Of a stretch of 64,000 bases of DNA, positions 38,065 to 48,474 are shown one piece after another. The notes beneath the pieces were generated by a model, which worked only from the letters and a program-made list of their open reading frames with translations, had not been told where the DNA came from and did no database searches. A program made the translations under genes and the position numbers. The first letter of the stretch is position 1; each line of letters starts with the position of its first letter. The DNA is from Synchiropus splendidus (lineage: Eukaryota; Chordata; Actinopteri; Syngnathiformes; Callionymidae). The stretch covers positions 10,045,001 to 10,109,000 of the forward strand of contig NC_071336.1 in assembly GCF_027744825.2 (NCBI RefSeq), in the 5' to 3' direction.

Positions 38065-39038
38065 TAGGCTAAGTGTCAGGACTTAAAGAGTACTCACAAT
38101 TTCCTGCATAGATGAGTGTTGGCCCACATATACATTGCACTTCTGTCTGTTGTATTTGTTTGTTGTAACAGGTAAAAGGAGAAAGAAAAAAAATAGATTG
38201 AACTTTTATAAGATGTGATATATTTTGCAGCTGCAGACTGTTTTTCTTGGGCGTCAGTAAAGGTCGCCAACCCCTGACATCGACTATTAAAAAGCATATT
38301 GGAACTGGTTTTGTATCAGTTGTATATCAGAGAAGCGGATAGTAATGACACATATATTTTGCAGTTACATAGCTAGCTAACTTTTTTTTTTTTTTTTCAC
38401 CTAAAAACAAAAACTCTCAAATGACCTTTGTGGGAACCTCTGGTTTAAGACATGAGCACTGAGCCTCCAAAAGTTGCAGAGGCAGCTCCTCATGAATGTG
38501 GTATCAGAGCATAGCTCCACTACTAGCTGGTGCAGCTGCGTCGTTGCACAAAGCGACATGAAAGCGCATATCTAATTGCAACATCTAATTTCCAGTGCAC
38601 ACGCCAGTTACAAGTGGTTGACACAAGGTGTCTCGTAACAAGGCAATATGATACCGGAGAAGGAACAAAGACATAATGAAGAATTGAAAAACACAACTTG
38701 GAATGTGACTAAGTGAGATCTTCAGTGTGTGATGGATTATCTGGATCAGTTTTCAATCTTTTTTTCCAACTCTCAAGTATGAGTGAGAGCAAGAGATGAA
38801 TAAATTGGCAGGTCGGCTCCAACTGTGTAGATGGGAGTTAAAGCTCATCTCAAATTCATCTAAAAAAATATACATCAAGTCTCTTTTGAATAATACTTAA
38901 ATAGTACACATAACACATAACGTATGCACTGTATGTATATTAGCTGCTGTCATCAATAGATTTTTTACTTTCAGACTATGCATTCTAAAAAATACATTTT
39001 ATGTTTGGAAGACCCTACTTTTATTTTCATGCCATTTT
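38065..39038. other. Non-coding sequence, no recognised gene
   Basis: A T-run lies at about 38381-38397. Words such as AAAGGTCGCCAACCCCTGAC (38259-38278) recall fish transposon ends but cannot be placed with confidence. Confidence 0.45.
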
Positions 39039-39155
39039 CTGTGAATTACAGACTATAAGGTGCACCACAATGTTAGCCACACCCACTAAATTTAAGAAGG
39101 ATAATAGATCTTGCTCATAGATAAGCCACGCTGGTCTGCAAGCTGCGGGTGACGT
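39039..39155. mobile_element. GACTATAAG..GC-type TIR element fragment
   Basis: TGTGAATTACAGACTATAAG, GTGCACCACAATGTTAGCC and ATAAGCCACGCTGGTC followed by GCAAGCTGCGGGTG match, with decay, a common fish element with the pattern 'acggactATAAGCCGCACC ... ATAAGCCGCAGGTG'. A second decayed copy lies at 46808-46932. No coding capacity; probably non-autonomous. Confidence 0.5.
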
Positions 39156-39294
39156 GGTGCTGTCTGCGCCATAGAAAGGACAGTGGTGCACCTGGCTTAA
39201 CAATGCATGAGGATCACTTCAAAACTAGTTTTGAAAACGGGGTATGGAGACTGACTCATGAAACAAACTTGGCAACGTTGTGAACTCAAACAGG

Positions 39295-39326
39295 TTCAGG
39301 TATGATTCAAAGGAATCATACCTGAA
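39295..39326. repeat. Perfect 32-base hairpin
   Basis: Fourteen-base arms TTCAGGTATGATTC (39295-39308) and GAATCATACCTGAA (39313-39326) are exact complements with a four-base loop AAAG. No (TA)n tract is near. Too small for a standard microRNA precursor. Confidence 0.85.
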
Positions 39327-40010
39327 GTGATAGTGTGCTTTACTTTTCTTTAAATGGTGTATACTATAGCAACATGAGTCTTCATGCAGCATTAAGGGAT
39401 TATTATTGTTTATCACATATGCACTGGTAAAACTCTCTTCCATACGTAACCACATTTTGCCATTAATCCCTTAATACTATTTCCCCTCTTCATCATGATA
39501 AATACTACTTTTAATGAAATTTAAAATGAGCTCTTGTACTACAGCTAATCCCCTTGTGGGGTTACGACAAAGAAGGTCCCCAAGCTGCTCATAAACTCTG
39601 ACAGGGTCAGGAACTCATCAAAGAACATGCAGGGATCATGTACTTTTGTTCTGCCTCAATCCTCAATAAGATTACGTTTCTGATTAATAAATGTTTTTCT
39701 CATCACGATTAGGGGGCAAATCCTCAGACAAAGACACTTGGAATTGAATATATATCAGTTGGTCTTTTTCAGAAAGTCTTCCCAAACCACTGCTAAAAAA
39801 AACAAGAGGTAGGCCTTCTGCCTCTTCAGAGATCATGATATTGTTACTATAATAACTGACTTTGACTTACAGATACACCAAAGCATGAGGCGACCTAAGT
39901 CAGACCCGTGGAACTCAGGCTGATCCCGAGTCCACGAGGGATATGTTTGGAAGCTCTCTCACTGAATTATATTGTTGCGTTGCCCACAGGATGTGCCACG
40001 GAAGATGGAG

Positions 40011-40093
40011 CGTGCTTCAATTGAAAGCCCACTGTGTCTAGCATGAGCAGAAGGCTGCCTTCGGTGTCAGTATAGGACGCAAAAGTCTGCTTT
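40011..40093 (+). repeat. Dispersed repeat, copy 1 (partner 43501-43584)
   Basis: GTGCTTCAATTGAAAGC at the start and GGACGCAAAAGT near the end align with ATGCTTCAACTGAAAGC and AGTACGCAAAAGT at 43501-43584, with matching spacing and scattered identity between. This supports a shared, diverged interspersed repeat of unknown family. Confidence 0.5.
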
Positions 40094-40388
40094 CCCAATA
40101 TCAGTATATCATGCCATGAGAGTGACAATGTGTTTGTGTGAATGTTTTCACCACTTCTGTTTTCATAATGTTGCCGACTGTATCTCCCTTGTGTATTTTG
40201 TATCCCTGTCCGTCAGTGTGTTGTTTCAGATCTACTTTGTATTTTGATTTTCCTGTTCACTTTTTCCCCGATCTTTTCACTCAGTTCTGTTCATGTCTTT
40301 CTCCCTGTTGAAGACACCCTCGGCTCTTCTTTCTGCCTGTCTTGTATTTTTGTGAATACATAAATTGTTAACTCTTACTCTCATGGTC

Positions 40389-40735
40389 TCAGTCTGTTTT
40401 GTTGCCCGTCACCACACGCACTTGGGTTCTGTGTGTCTCAGATCCTAACAAAGTGTCGACTGAGAGGAAACCAGCAAGGACCCACCTGAGGATGTGAGCT
40501 TTAAAAGTTAGCAACAAAATTCTAAAGTGGACTGGGAGCCAGTCCAGTGAAGCTAAATCCGGCGTGATGCTATTGTCTATAAGAACCAGATAGAAGCCTG
40601 AGAGTTCTGAGCAGACTGGAGGCATGATGGAGATTTCTTGCTGATGCCAGTGAGAAGAGAGATGCAATAGTCCAGATGGCAGAATATGAATGTATTTTCT
40701 ATATGTGAAGCACAAGCGTATATTGATCAATATTT
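40389..40735 (-). mobile_element. Second LINE, reverse-transcriptase end, decayed
   Basis: On the minus strand the frame contains ITPDLASLDWLPVHFRILLL and TFKA, matching the conserved 'HITP.L.SLHWLPV..RI.FK.L..TFKA' block found after the reverse-transcriptase core of L2/Rex1-like fish LINEs. Upstream in the same direction CSELSGFYLVLIDNSI fits the preceding 'N.AAR.V..' segment poorly, indicating decay. The plus strand shows the familiar complement AGCCAGTCCAGTGAAGC and AGAGATGCAATAGTCCAGA. It is a different LINE family from the 3.1-3.6 kb fragment. Truncated on both sides and inactive. Confidence 0.75.
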
Positions 40736-41651
40736 AACAGAAGGAAAGGCTGTGAGAGGCTCAAGTGAAAACGATGAGTCAAATACTTGTTAATGCTTTT
40801 GGACAAGGGACAGATATGCTAACAGGGAAGCGAGTCAAGTTTAGTAAGGCAAATACTTGAGGCTGTGAATGCTTTTGTGCCATCAACTGCTGACTTCAAG
40901 ACACGCTATAAATGCCGCATTGACATAATTACTCATTTAAAGATATGAGAAAATGTGTGTTCCAGAGAGAAGCTGTATAGATGTGCACGACCGCTCTCGG
41001 TCTTGAAGGTTTGTCTTTATCTCACCTGTCAGACAGACATCATTGAATCACGCTTTTGTCAAAGCTGTCAATGTCAACCAGCCTGAATATCAACCACAAA
41101 AGATTGAAGGATATGCTATGGGGTTTCTGCGGTCTAATCATTTTTAACTCTTTCTGTGACTGCCGTCGAGTCAAACGCCTGTCATCAGACGTCGAAACAT
41201 TGTGACACTTCAGCCCTGGAGCCTCACATTTGAAAGGTTTCTCCCGACGGCAAAGACACTTCTCAAAGTCGTAACGTGTGGCTCGGTCGACCGAACCTAA
41301 CAGGAATGGTGCGCAGTTCATTGTTCGGTTCCCAGAAGGAATGTCTGAGTTCAAATTTTGCATATTTATTAAGCTTGGAAGACAACCACGATAGCGCAGT
41401 TCGCTACATGCCACATGTTGTTAGGTTCAGATGATACCTCCCTGACACAGGATGGAAGATAAAGTAATTCCCAAGGTCTATGAAAGAAGCATGACACATT
41501 GGGTAAAAGCACTGTCTGATGTTTGGCCAATGTCGGTTAGCACAGTTTACCCTGGAGGCGATGGAGTATTTGTTCTGTTCTCGCACCATCGACACAGTAG
41601 TCACCACTGGCAGCTATGAACTCACCTAGCGTTCATGTGTTCCACGCTCAC
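40736..41651. other. Non-coding sequence, no recognised feature
   Basis: The minus-strand frame 41040-41414 (124 codons) contains EKPFKCEAPGLKC, which looks superficially like a zinc-finger linker, but the second cysteine is followed by no histidine pair in the right spacing. No gene is called. Confidence 0.5.
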
Positions 41652-41690
41652 AATTTGTGAGTTAACCTATATATATATAGGTTAACTCAC

Positions 41691-41695
<5 letters not shown>
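41652..41695. repeat. Perfect 44-base palindrome beside (TA)n
   Basis: AATTTGTGAGTTAACCTATA is followed by a short TATATATA centre and the exact complement ending in CTCACAAATT, centred at 41673.5. The right arm passes straight into the long (TA)n tract. The arm sequence is unique, not itself a simple repeat. Confidence 0.95.

Positions 41696-41785
<90 letters not shown>
41695..41785. repeat. (TA)n microsatellite, about 90 bases
   Basis: Uninterrupted TA dinucleotides that begin at the last base of the 44-base palindrome and end at GAAAGAATATAC. Confidence 0.95.
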
Positions 41786-41789
<4 letters not shown>

Positions 41790-43500
41790 GAATATACATC
41801 TTCACCGAGTTTTTCACCAGCGGTTTGCTTTGCATATGTTCAATTAAATTGCCTCCTTTCATAACACATATTTCATGAATAATTTCTAGCACTATCAAAA
41901 CACTGATATATATTTACTCTGCCATTTTGAATGATGCTGAAGTCATTCAATTGACTTGAATTGAAATTGTTATGGCATGATTTAATGTGGTGTAAAAGGC
42001 TATTGCGATTTACGGTGCTGGCTGGCAATGTAACATCGTAACAATGAAGTATCAATAATAGCAACGTTAAATGGATTCAAAAGAGATATTTCATTCCAAA
42101 AAAATGGATAATGGAAAATTGTTTCATCACGGCTGCAACATCAATCAAGAACAGAAGACATCTTCAATGGTAAAGCTGAAACATAGCCATCATAGGCTAA
42201 AGGTCTTTGGTATTGTGGTCTGAATTTTAGTCAGTATGCACATTAAATTAGTTATGAATATATAGAGGTTAAGGGCCTTGGATGTCAGACTTGTATGAGT
42301 GTGTATGTTGCTGGTCTGGTAGTCAGAAAATAAAATAAAATAAAAATGTCTCGCTCTTTTGGGTGGGAGCAATGATTGTAGCTCATGCTGCAACAGAACT
42401 ATCACATGGCTTTTTGCTGCTTGACAAATTAAAGTTAAAGCTGTTGTCCTACTTTAAGCAAAGGCATGTTAACTCATAATCGAAATTCTACCCCGCGCTG
42501 ATGTGTCATGGAGTCAAAAAAGCCAGAGAAGATTGGGTTTTACAGTCTAACAGGTGTGCTTTTTGTGGCAGGAAGGTCAGGGGAGTTGGTCAGGATGGGA
42601 TGGGAGGAGGTGGTCTGACAGTTCATTGATGATAGCAGCGCATTACTATCGACGCCGGGAGTCACTGGGGAGAGCAAATCTTATCTTTGCAAAGCTCTGA
42701 AGACAGGGGAGATGGGAGTGAGGTGGGTAATAATGGAAAATTGAGAGGAAGCGAGGAGGGCGTTGAGGAGAGGGGGGCGACGCAGATATGAGATGTAGGA
42801 AACCTTGGCAGACAGCTTATCTCTCCAGAAAAATAAGAAGCAATATACATACATCCACATGGGAAACTGTTGTTTAAAGTTAAACATGTCCACTGTTTAC
42901 ATCTGAGCAGATTTTGAAATGATTTCCTTGTTTTATACCTGTATTAAACTAACCTTTCATTCCTGATTCCCACAAGAAGCTGTTGAAAGTTCATGACTAA
43001 ACTTTTGATGTTAACCTTCAATTGAGAATTAAATCAAAAGTAATGCTTTCCTTATTGTAAAACAGAAGCTGAGGAACAAAATAAAAGATACGTTGTCTTG
43101 ATAACGCTAAGTACAGCTACAGTAGAGAAGTGACCGAGACTTTTACACAAGAGAAAACAATATATACAACATTAAATTGACCTACACAGAAGAAAACACC
43201 TGAATCAAAGTGAATAAAATCTGCGATACATGATGGATTCTAAACGTAACACTACAATTATTTTACGTAATGTCTAAGACTCGGAGGTTCCACCTCCACT
43301 GCAACTCAGGTTTCTTGGTGTCAAACCTGAAACAATCTCTTCTCTGGAAGCACGGTAACACACAGAAAATACCATGTACAGACAGCAGTACCTAAACTTC
43401 CACTACCCCCAGCCATCGGGGCAGAAGGTCTCAATAGGCTTCTTGCTGAGTAAGGACAAAGAAATACGATATATTTGGCGATTTGAGGGAAAAGGTGAGG
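41786..43500. other. Non-coding sequence, no recognised gene
   Basis: Unique-looking AT-rich sequence. Open frames on the minus strand at 42190-42405 and 42662-42893 are short and unrecognised. Confidence 0.5.
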
Positions 43501-43584
43501 CATGCTTCAACTGAAAGCTTAATATATCAACATGCAACACTAAAGCTGACTTCTTTGTCAAAACAGTACGCAAAAGTAGTCGTT
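43501..43584 (+). repeat. Dispersed repeat, copy 2 (partner 40011-40093)
   Basis: See the partner for shared words. Both copies lie on the same strand 3.5 kb apart. A weaker possible relative with GTGTTTCAGTTGAATGCC lies near 61548. Confidence 0.5.
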
Positions 43585-44031
43585 TGATGCCTTGAAAGGG
43601 AGAATGAGTTGCCCTTGCAGGCAAAACCTTGAAACCCAAAATTGTGTTTTATGTGACTTGTAAATGTAGCACGTCAGAAGACAATTTCATCTGTGATTGA
43701 GAAGTATCTTTGAACACAGCATGTTTGATTCTCTCCACATATATTAAGCATGAAATTGTTGTTGAAAACAAAACTGTGAGCAGTTCTTATATATTGTCTT
43801 GTTGTGATGTAAGGTTTCATTTTTGTTATTTATTTATTTCATTTACTCTTCTTTCAGTTCCTCATTTTGGTGGTTGGTTGCATGTTCATGATGATCAGCA
43901 CAAGAACATTATTATTTCATAATGTGTGTGTAAAACAAAAGCCATTTTATTTCATTTTTCTGCCAACCACAGTAAATATGAATATTATTTTGCAAAAAAA
44001 ATATTGATTGATCATTACAGACCACTTTTTC

Positions 44032-44325
44032 AGATTTGATACCGATACAAATTCAATGCCGATCGAATACCTTCTACATGTCACTCATAAATTTTTTTGA
44101 TATGATTTGGATTAATACTGACACCCAAAAACACCACACTGCTGAGGTAGTGAGCAACTGCTTTGGCTTCATTGAAACATAATTCTAAGTGCATGAATGA
44201 AAGTGAAACATATTTAAATAATTAAACATGCAAAAAAAAAAAAAAAATCATGACAGGCAAAGTGAAATTCATGATATTGGAAGGTCATTTTCACCTGGAT
44301 CGGTATCAGGTCTGATACGGATAAG
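44032..44325. mobile_element. GATACCGAT-type TIR element, degenerate
   Basis: Left end TTGATACCGATAC and ATGCCGATCG (44036-44064) face, as complement, right-end CCGTATCAGACCTGATACCG and ATCC (44298-44320). Inverted GATACCGAT ends about 290 bases apart are typical of small fish DNA transposons. The interior has a 15-base A-run (about 44233-44247) and no coding capacity. Target duplications are not evident. Confidence 0.4.
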
Positions 44326-44689
44326 AATGCGTAAAAATATGAAGGTAGAATACTCAGAAGAAGAAGAGTTATGTGGCATATTAATGTGGCTATGGTACGA
44401 ATTGTGGGAGAGAAGCAGGGGACAAACTCCATTAGGAGTCACTGCTTTGAATGTTAAACATGTGTGCTGTTGAAAAGACAGAAAAAAAAAAAGTTTTGTT
44501 TTGAATAATGACGGCTTGGAATAAGATTATACAGTGACGGTATCAGGCTGGGCACAAGACAGTTTATTTGTTTGGAGGACTGCCATGAGAAGAAAAATTA
44601 AAGTGGAGGAAGAAAAGATGCAAAACACCAGTCTGGAAGACCAACTGTGTGATGTCGAGGGCGGGGGAGTTGGCGGAGCAAGACAAACA

Positions 44690-44960
44690 ATCAAAAGAAA
44701 TAACAGTGGGATAGCGACAAATCTCTTAATCTCCGTGTCTCTCTGGCTCTGTTTGTTTTGGGCTGCTTGTGGTCTCCGGTTGCCCGTCGATCCCCTTGTA
44801 ATTTGCCTCTGTCAATCGCGCCTTTACAAGCTTGCACACGCTCCCACAGTCCCAGTTAAAGTGGCCACGCCAACGGAAGCCCGCTCCCTTGGAATGAGAC
44901 AAGATGCTAAAAGACTAAAGGGGCTGATTTGGTGACAATTGATGATGATCCAGGCTTCAG
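44690..44960. promoter_or_regulatory. Candidate conserved non-coding element
   Basis: A repeat-free block containing CCCTTGTAATTTGCCTC, GTCAATCGCGCCTTTAC, AAAGTGGCCACGCC and GATTTGGTGACAATTGATGA. The 133-codon plus frame 44534-44935 overlaps it and is unrecognised. Called from texture and motif content only. Confidence 0.25.
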
Positions 44961-46431
44961 CTTGATTGAGCTCGCAAGTCATGGAGGAGTGTTTGGAAAC
45001 TTGTTGGACAACGGTTTGAAAAAAGAAAAGTACAACCTGTTGGGTTGTTGGGGAAAAAAAAATATCACATAAAGCTGAGTCAGGTGAAAGACATGGAGTC
45101 AAGTTCAGGCAAAAGGTGTCAAGAGGAGTAAAGAGTCATACACTCTGCTATTTTTGCAGGTTTTATTGTTTCAAAGTGAACTTATGATACAACTGTAATT
45201 TCACTTCATCTTTACTGTATGGGACAACGGGATTACCTTTCATCTGCTGATGGCTTGTTCATGGGCCCATAAAACATTTGGCAAAGGACAATCTTTGGGT
45301 CGACACTCAGTGAGCAACAGCATGATGACATGGTGGGACCTGCTGAAGTTTCTTTAGTCAACTGGAGTACTGGTTTTAAAGCGGGTTTCTAAACTTTGTA
45401 GCCATTAGTGGCCAATGTGTCAGAGAAACTGACGGGAAAACAAACGTCAGTATCTGACAGAATTAATGTCAGATGCTTTGACTCAAATCACTTCAGTTCA
45501 GTCCAGACCTGCGAGTGGCAGAAGCAGTCAAATCGGGCAGCCTTTATTGTGTGAATGAATCGCTGATGCTGTAATCTCCAGGTAAAATGTTGCACCATCC
45601 CCAGCTCAGCTACCTACTAAGCATACACACCCTCCTCTCCACCTCCACCACACCTTCAGCAGATTACAGCTACCAGGTCACCAGAAGCTAATGTGAAGGG
45701 CTTTGGAACCCATGCTGCGGCTCCCTGGGGTGCTGAAAAGCATAACCCCAGATTACATGGATGAGAAGATTGGAAAATACTAAAACTGTCAGTGAGGAAA
45801 AAAAAAGAAGAAAAAAACATGGCCCATAGTTTGCTTTCTTTCTTTTTTGTGAGAAAACAATAAATGAAGCTGTTTGGGGGGAAAAGTGTTGTTTGTTTAT
45901 TTTAAAAACTATAATTTATACTGTAATTGAACAGCAACAGATGTCTTGAAAATATTGAAGTTTCATACATGAGAGCTGGTGAGTGTAAACGTGTATTGTA
46001 AGCAAGGTAAATGAGTAATCGGTGGACAAACGCTTCCTTTCCAGCCAGATGTATCACTAATGTATTCACACTTTAACTGCCCTCACCTTGTGCATAGTTA
46101 AACTTCAAAGACTTTCCAGCGCCGGCCGGATCTGTGGGATTCAAGCATCTGGTCACAGCTTGGGTTCATGTTTGCTGATGGAATGTTGCATCAACACACA
46201 GGTGAGAGAGGGACTGGAGGAAAAACTCTCTCCTCTAGCATTCAAACACCCTTTTAAGATTGCTTATCATAATGTTTATTATTAGACATTGATAGTAACC
46301 TGGTAATTAAGGTCTCTTAAACATGTGTTTATAACTATTAACTCTAGCTTGAACCATCAACTATTATCATTAAATGAATCAATGAAAACCCTCCAAACAT
46401 TGAACATTATATCACAGCAAGGTCTTCTCTG

Positions 46432-46432
<1 letters not shown>
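44961..46432. other. Non-coding sequence, no recognised feature
   Basis: Unique-looking sequence with short A-runs; no gene or repeat family recognised. Confidence 0.5.

Positions 46433-46507
<75 letters not shown>
46433..46507. repeat. (TA)n microsatellite, about 75 bases
   Basis: Uninterrupted TA dinucleotides. A perfect inverted repeat starts 35 bases downstream at 46542. Confidence 0.95.
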
Positions 46508-46509
<2 letters not shown>

Positions 46510-46541
46510 GTAAACTAAATAACAAATGCAATGTATTATAT

Positions 46542-46597
46542 GACAAAATACATTACATTTTCTATGTAAATCCATTAAAAATGTAATGTATTTTGTC
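46542..46597. repeat. Inverted repeat with perfect 20-base arms
   Basis: GACAAAATACATTACATTTT (46542-46561) and its exact complement (46578-46597) flank a 16-base loop. It lies just downstream of a long (TA)n tract, as at the 41.65 kb locus. It could fold as a 56-base stem-loop; there is no sign that it is a microRNA. Confidence 0.9.
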
Positions 46598-46807
46598 GTA
46601 GTCATAGTCTATCCCAGTGTTGTTTTTCTAGGTTACAGTATTGCCAGGTCATATGACATCTGGGCTTTCAGAATCGACAGTGCAGGCGTAGGTGTGTACT
46701 CTGAGTGAACGCACACAGCCAATCAGGTCACAGGTTGGTCACAGCAAGGCCTTCTAGCTGGTCTCATGTTGAACATGACTTGTACACGTCCTGTTACTGG
46801 ATAGTCA

Positions 46808-46932
46808 TACAGTAATTTCCGGACTAACCACTGCTTTATTTCTTGCTCTCACAACCCTGTGGTTTAAACATATATGAATTTTTATGGGCAAACAAGCTTC
46901 AAACCAATGAAATCACCGATGTTTAGTGCCAT
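46808..46932. mobile_element. GACTATAAG..GC-type TIR element, second decayed copy
   Basis: CAGTAATTTCCGGACTAACC and ACAACCCTGTGGTTTAAACA match, with decay, the 'GTAATTTCCGGACTATAAGCCGC ... AACCCTGCGGCTTATA' pattern of the same fish element family as 39039-39155. CAATGAAATCACCGATGTTTA also fits the family. The end word TAATTTCCGGACTA is well preserved. Confidence 0.5.
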
Positions 46933-48206
46933 TCCAGCACTTATTGCAATGTTCTCCCCCCCTGCATCTCGTTGGACTCTTTCTGATAAGAAACTGTGAC
47001 TTTACAAATGAGTATAAACTGGGCTTCCACCACACATAAAGTAGTGAGATCACGGCTTAAATGATCTAAGATTAAATCTCACGTGATCAAACTAAAACAA
47101 ACTAGAAACATGTATATATGTATAACACATAGCTCATCATGGAGGTGGTCTTGAACGTGACGGTTTCTCCGCCAGATTTACGTCTCATGGATTTTCATTC
47201 AGATCTGGAAGGTTTTCTAGTTTAGACTTGAAGTAAGAAAAAATAACTGATGAATAATCTTAAAATAGTTTTCCCTAATCGACCCACTCATTGCATTTCA
47301 TCCCATAAGAACTTCAACTTAAAACTTTCATCTGTAGTAAGTTTGGGAATCAGAAATTCAGATATGAATCCAAAATATAAGTCAGACAGGTTACTGCATG
47401 AAAAGTTCTTTAACAAGACAGCTCCTGCAATACTCCCGAGCAGATTTATGGGCAACAACTGAATGTACTGAGTCACTGTATATTCATCAAAAATGTAACA
47501 GTGTAAAGAAGTCTAACCTGCCATGTGTCAGCGTAACTCAAAGTAATGTTTAGAAGGAAATATTTAGAATTCGCTCTCCTATACAGATGGCTAAAAAGAT
47601 TCAGCCTGAAGCTGAATTCCACCTGCCCATTTTCAAGGTGTTTGACAGTAAATCAATAGTGTGAGACGGTGTGTATGCATGCGTGACAGAGAGCATGTGT
47701 AGACCTACACCTCTCTATATTCAAGGTTCCTTGAACATTATTCTTTTCAAGATAAAAGCAATAAAAGCTCAGACTGTCAATCTTGCAGTATAAAGTTCAC
47801 AAATTAATGTGAAAGAGTTTTGACACCCTGATAACTGAGGTCGACAAAAGAATAATGGCTGTCTAGATGTAACACGCTGTAATTATGAATTTGCTGCTGA
47901 AGTGCTTCAGTGTTTTGGGAATTCATTAGCATTAGTAAGAACATTTTCCATGAGCTCCAACAATGATATTTATGATGTATTTGATTTTTTTTAAAGAAAT
48001 ACATTGGAGTGACGCAGATCCCCAGATATATTGCAAATTACAATCATGTCATCAGATTACATGGTTGGAATTTATTAGAAATGAAGTTGCCTCATAAAAG
48101 AAATGTTTCAAAAACAAACAAAAAAAACATTTAATCACCGTGAAATATTTGTATCATGTAGTATAATTATTATTTGCTTAAATAAATCCAGAGAAAGACA
48201 CACAGC
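46933..48206. other. Non-coding sequence, no recognised feature
   Basis: AT-rich unique-looking sequence. The overlapping frames at 47250-47476 on both strands are unrecognised. Confidence 0.5.
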
Positions 48207-48474
48207 AGAGCTGCACATGATAAATAAATCGCAGTGATGAGAGGCATCCACACACCCAAAACTCTGTAGTTCTCGACAGGATTCCATATTTGACCATGAG
48301 GAAATGATCAAACCAAAGATTAAACATGTGAGACATGGGTAGGTCAGTCCAGATATTTCCAACCACGGTCCCAACGAAGCTCGGCTCAGGTCAAAACCGC
48401 TGACTTTGAAATTCAAAAATCACATTGTATTGCACCGCGATCTTGATTTCAATCCCAAAAATCGTTCAGGCCTA
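48207..48474. mobile_element. GCTGCACGATAAATCGC-type TIR element, degenerate
   Basis: Left end AGAGCTGCACATGATAAATA and AATCGCAG (48207-48234) faces, as complement, the right end AGGCCTGAACGATTTTTGGG and GATCGCGGTGC (48436-48473). 'GGGCTGCACGAT...AATCGCGAT' is a very common terminus of fish non-autonomous hAT-like repeats. About 268 bases long, no coding capacity. The hAT assignment is from memory of the family pattern. Confidence 0.45.

Noticed and set aside
41040..41414. EKPFKC motif in a minus-strand frame suggesting a C2H2 zinc finger
   Set aside because: No Cys-Cys/His-His spacing and no repeated fingers; a single linker-like word is chance.
46542..46597. MicroRNA precursor
   Set aside because: The perfect 20-base stem with a short loop is smaller than a usual precursor, matches no mature sequence I know, and sits beside a (TA)n with a similar palindrome pattern elsewhere.
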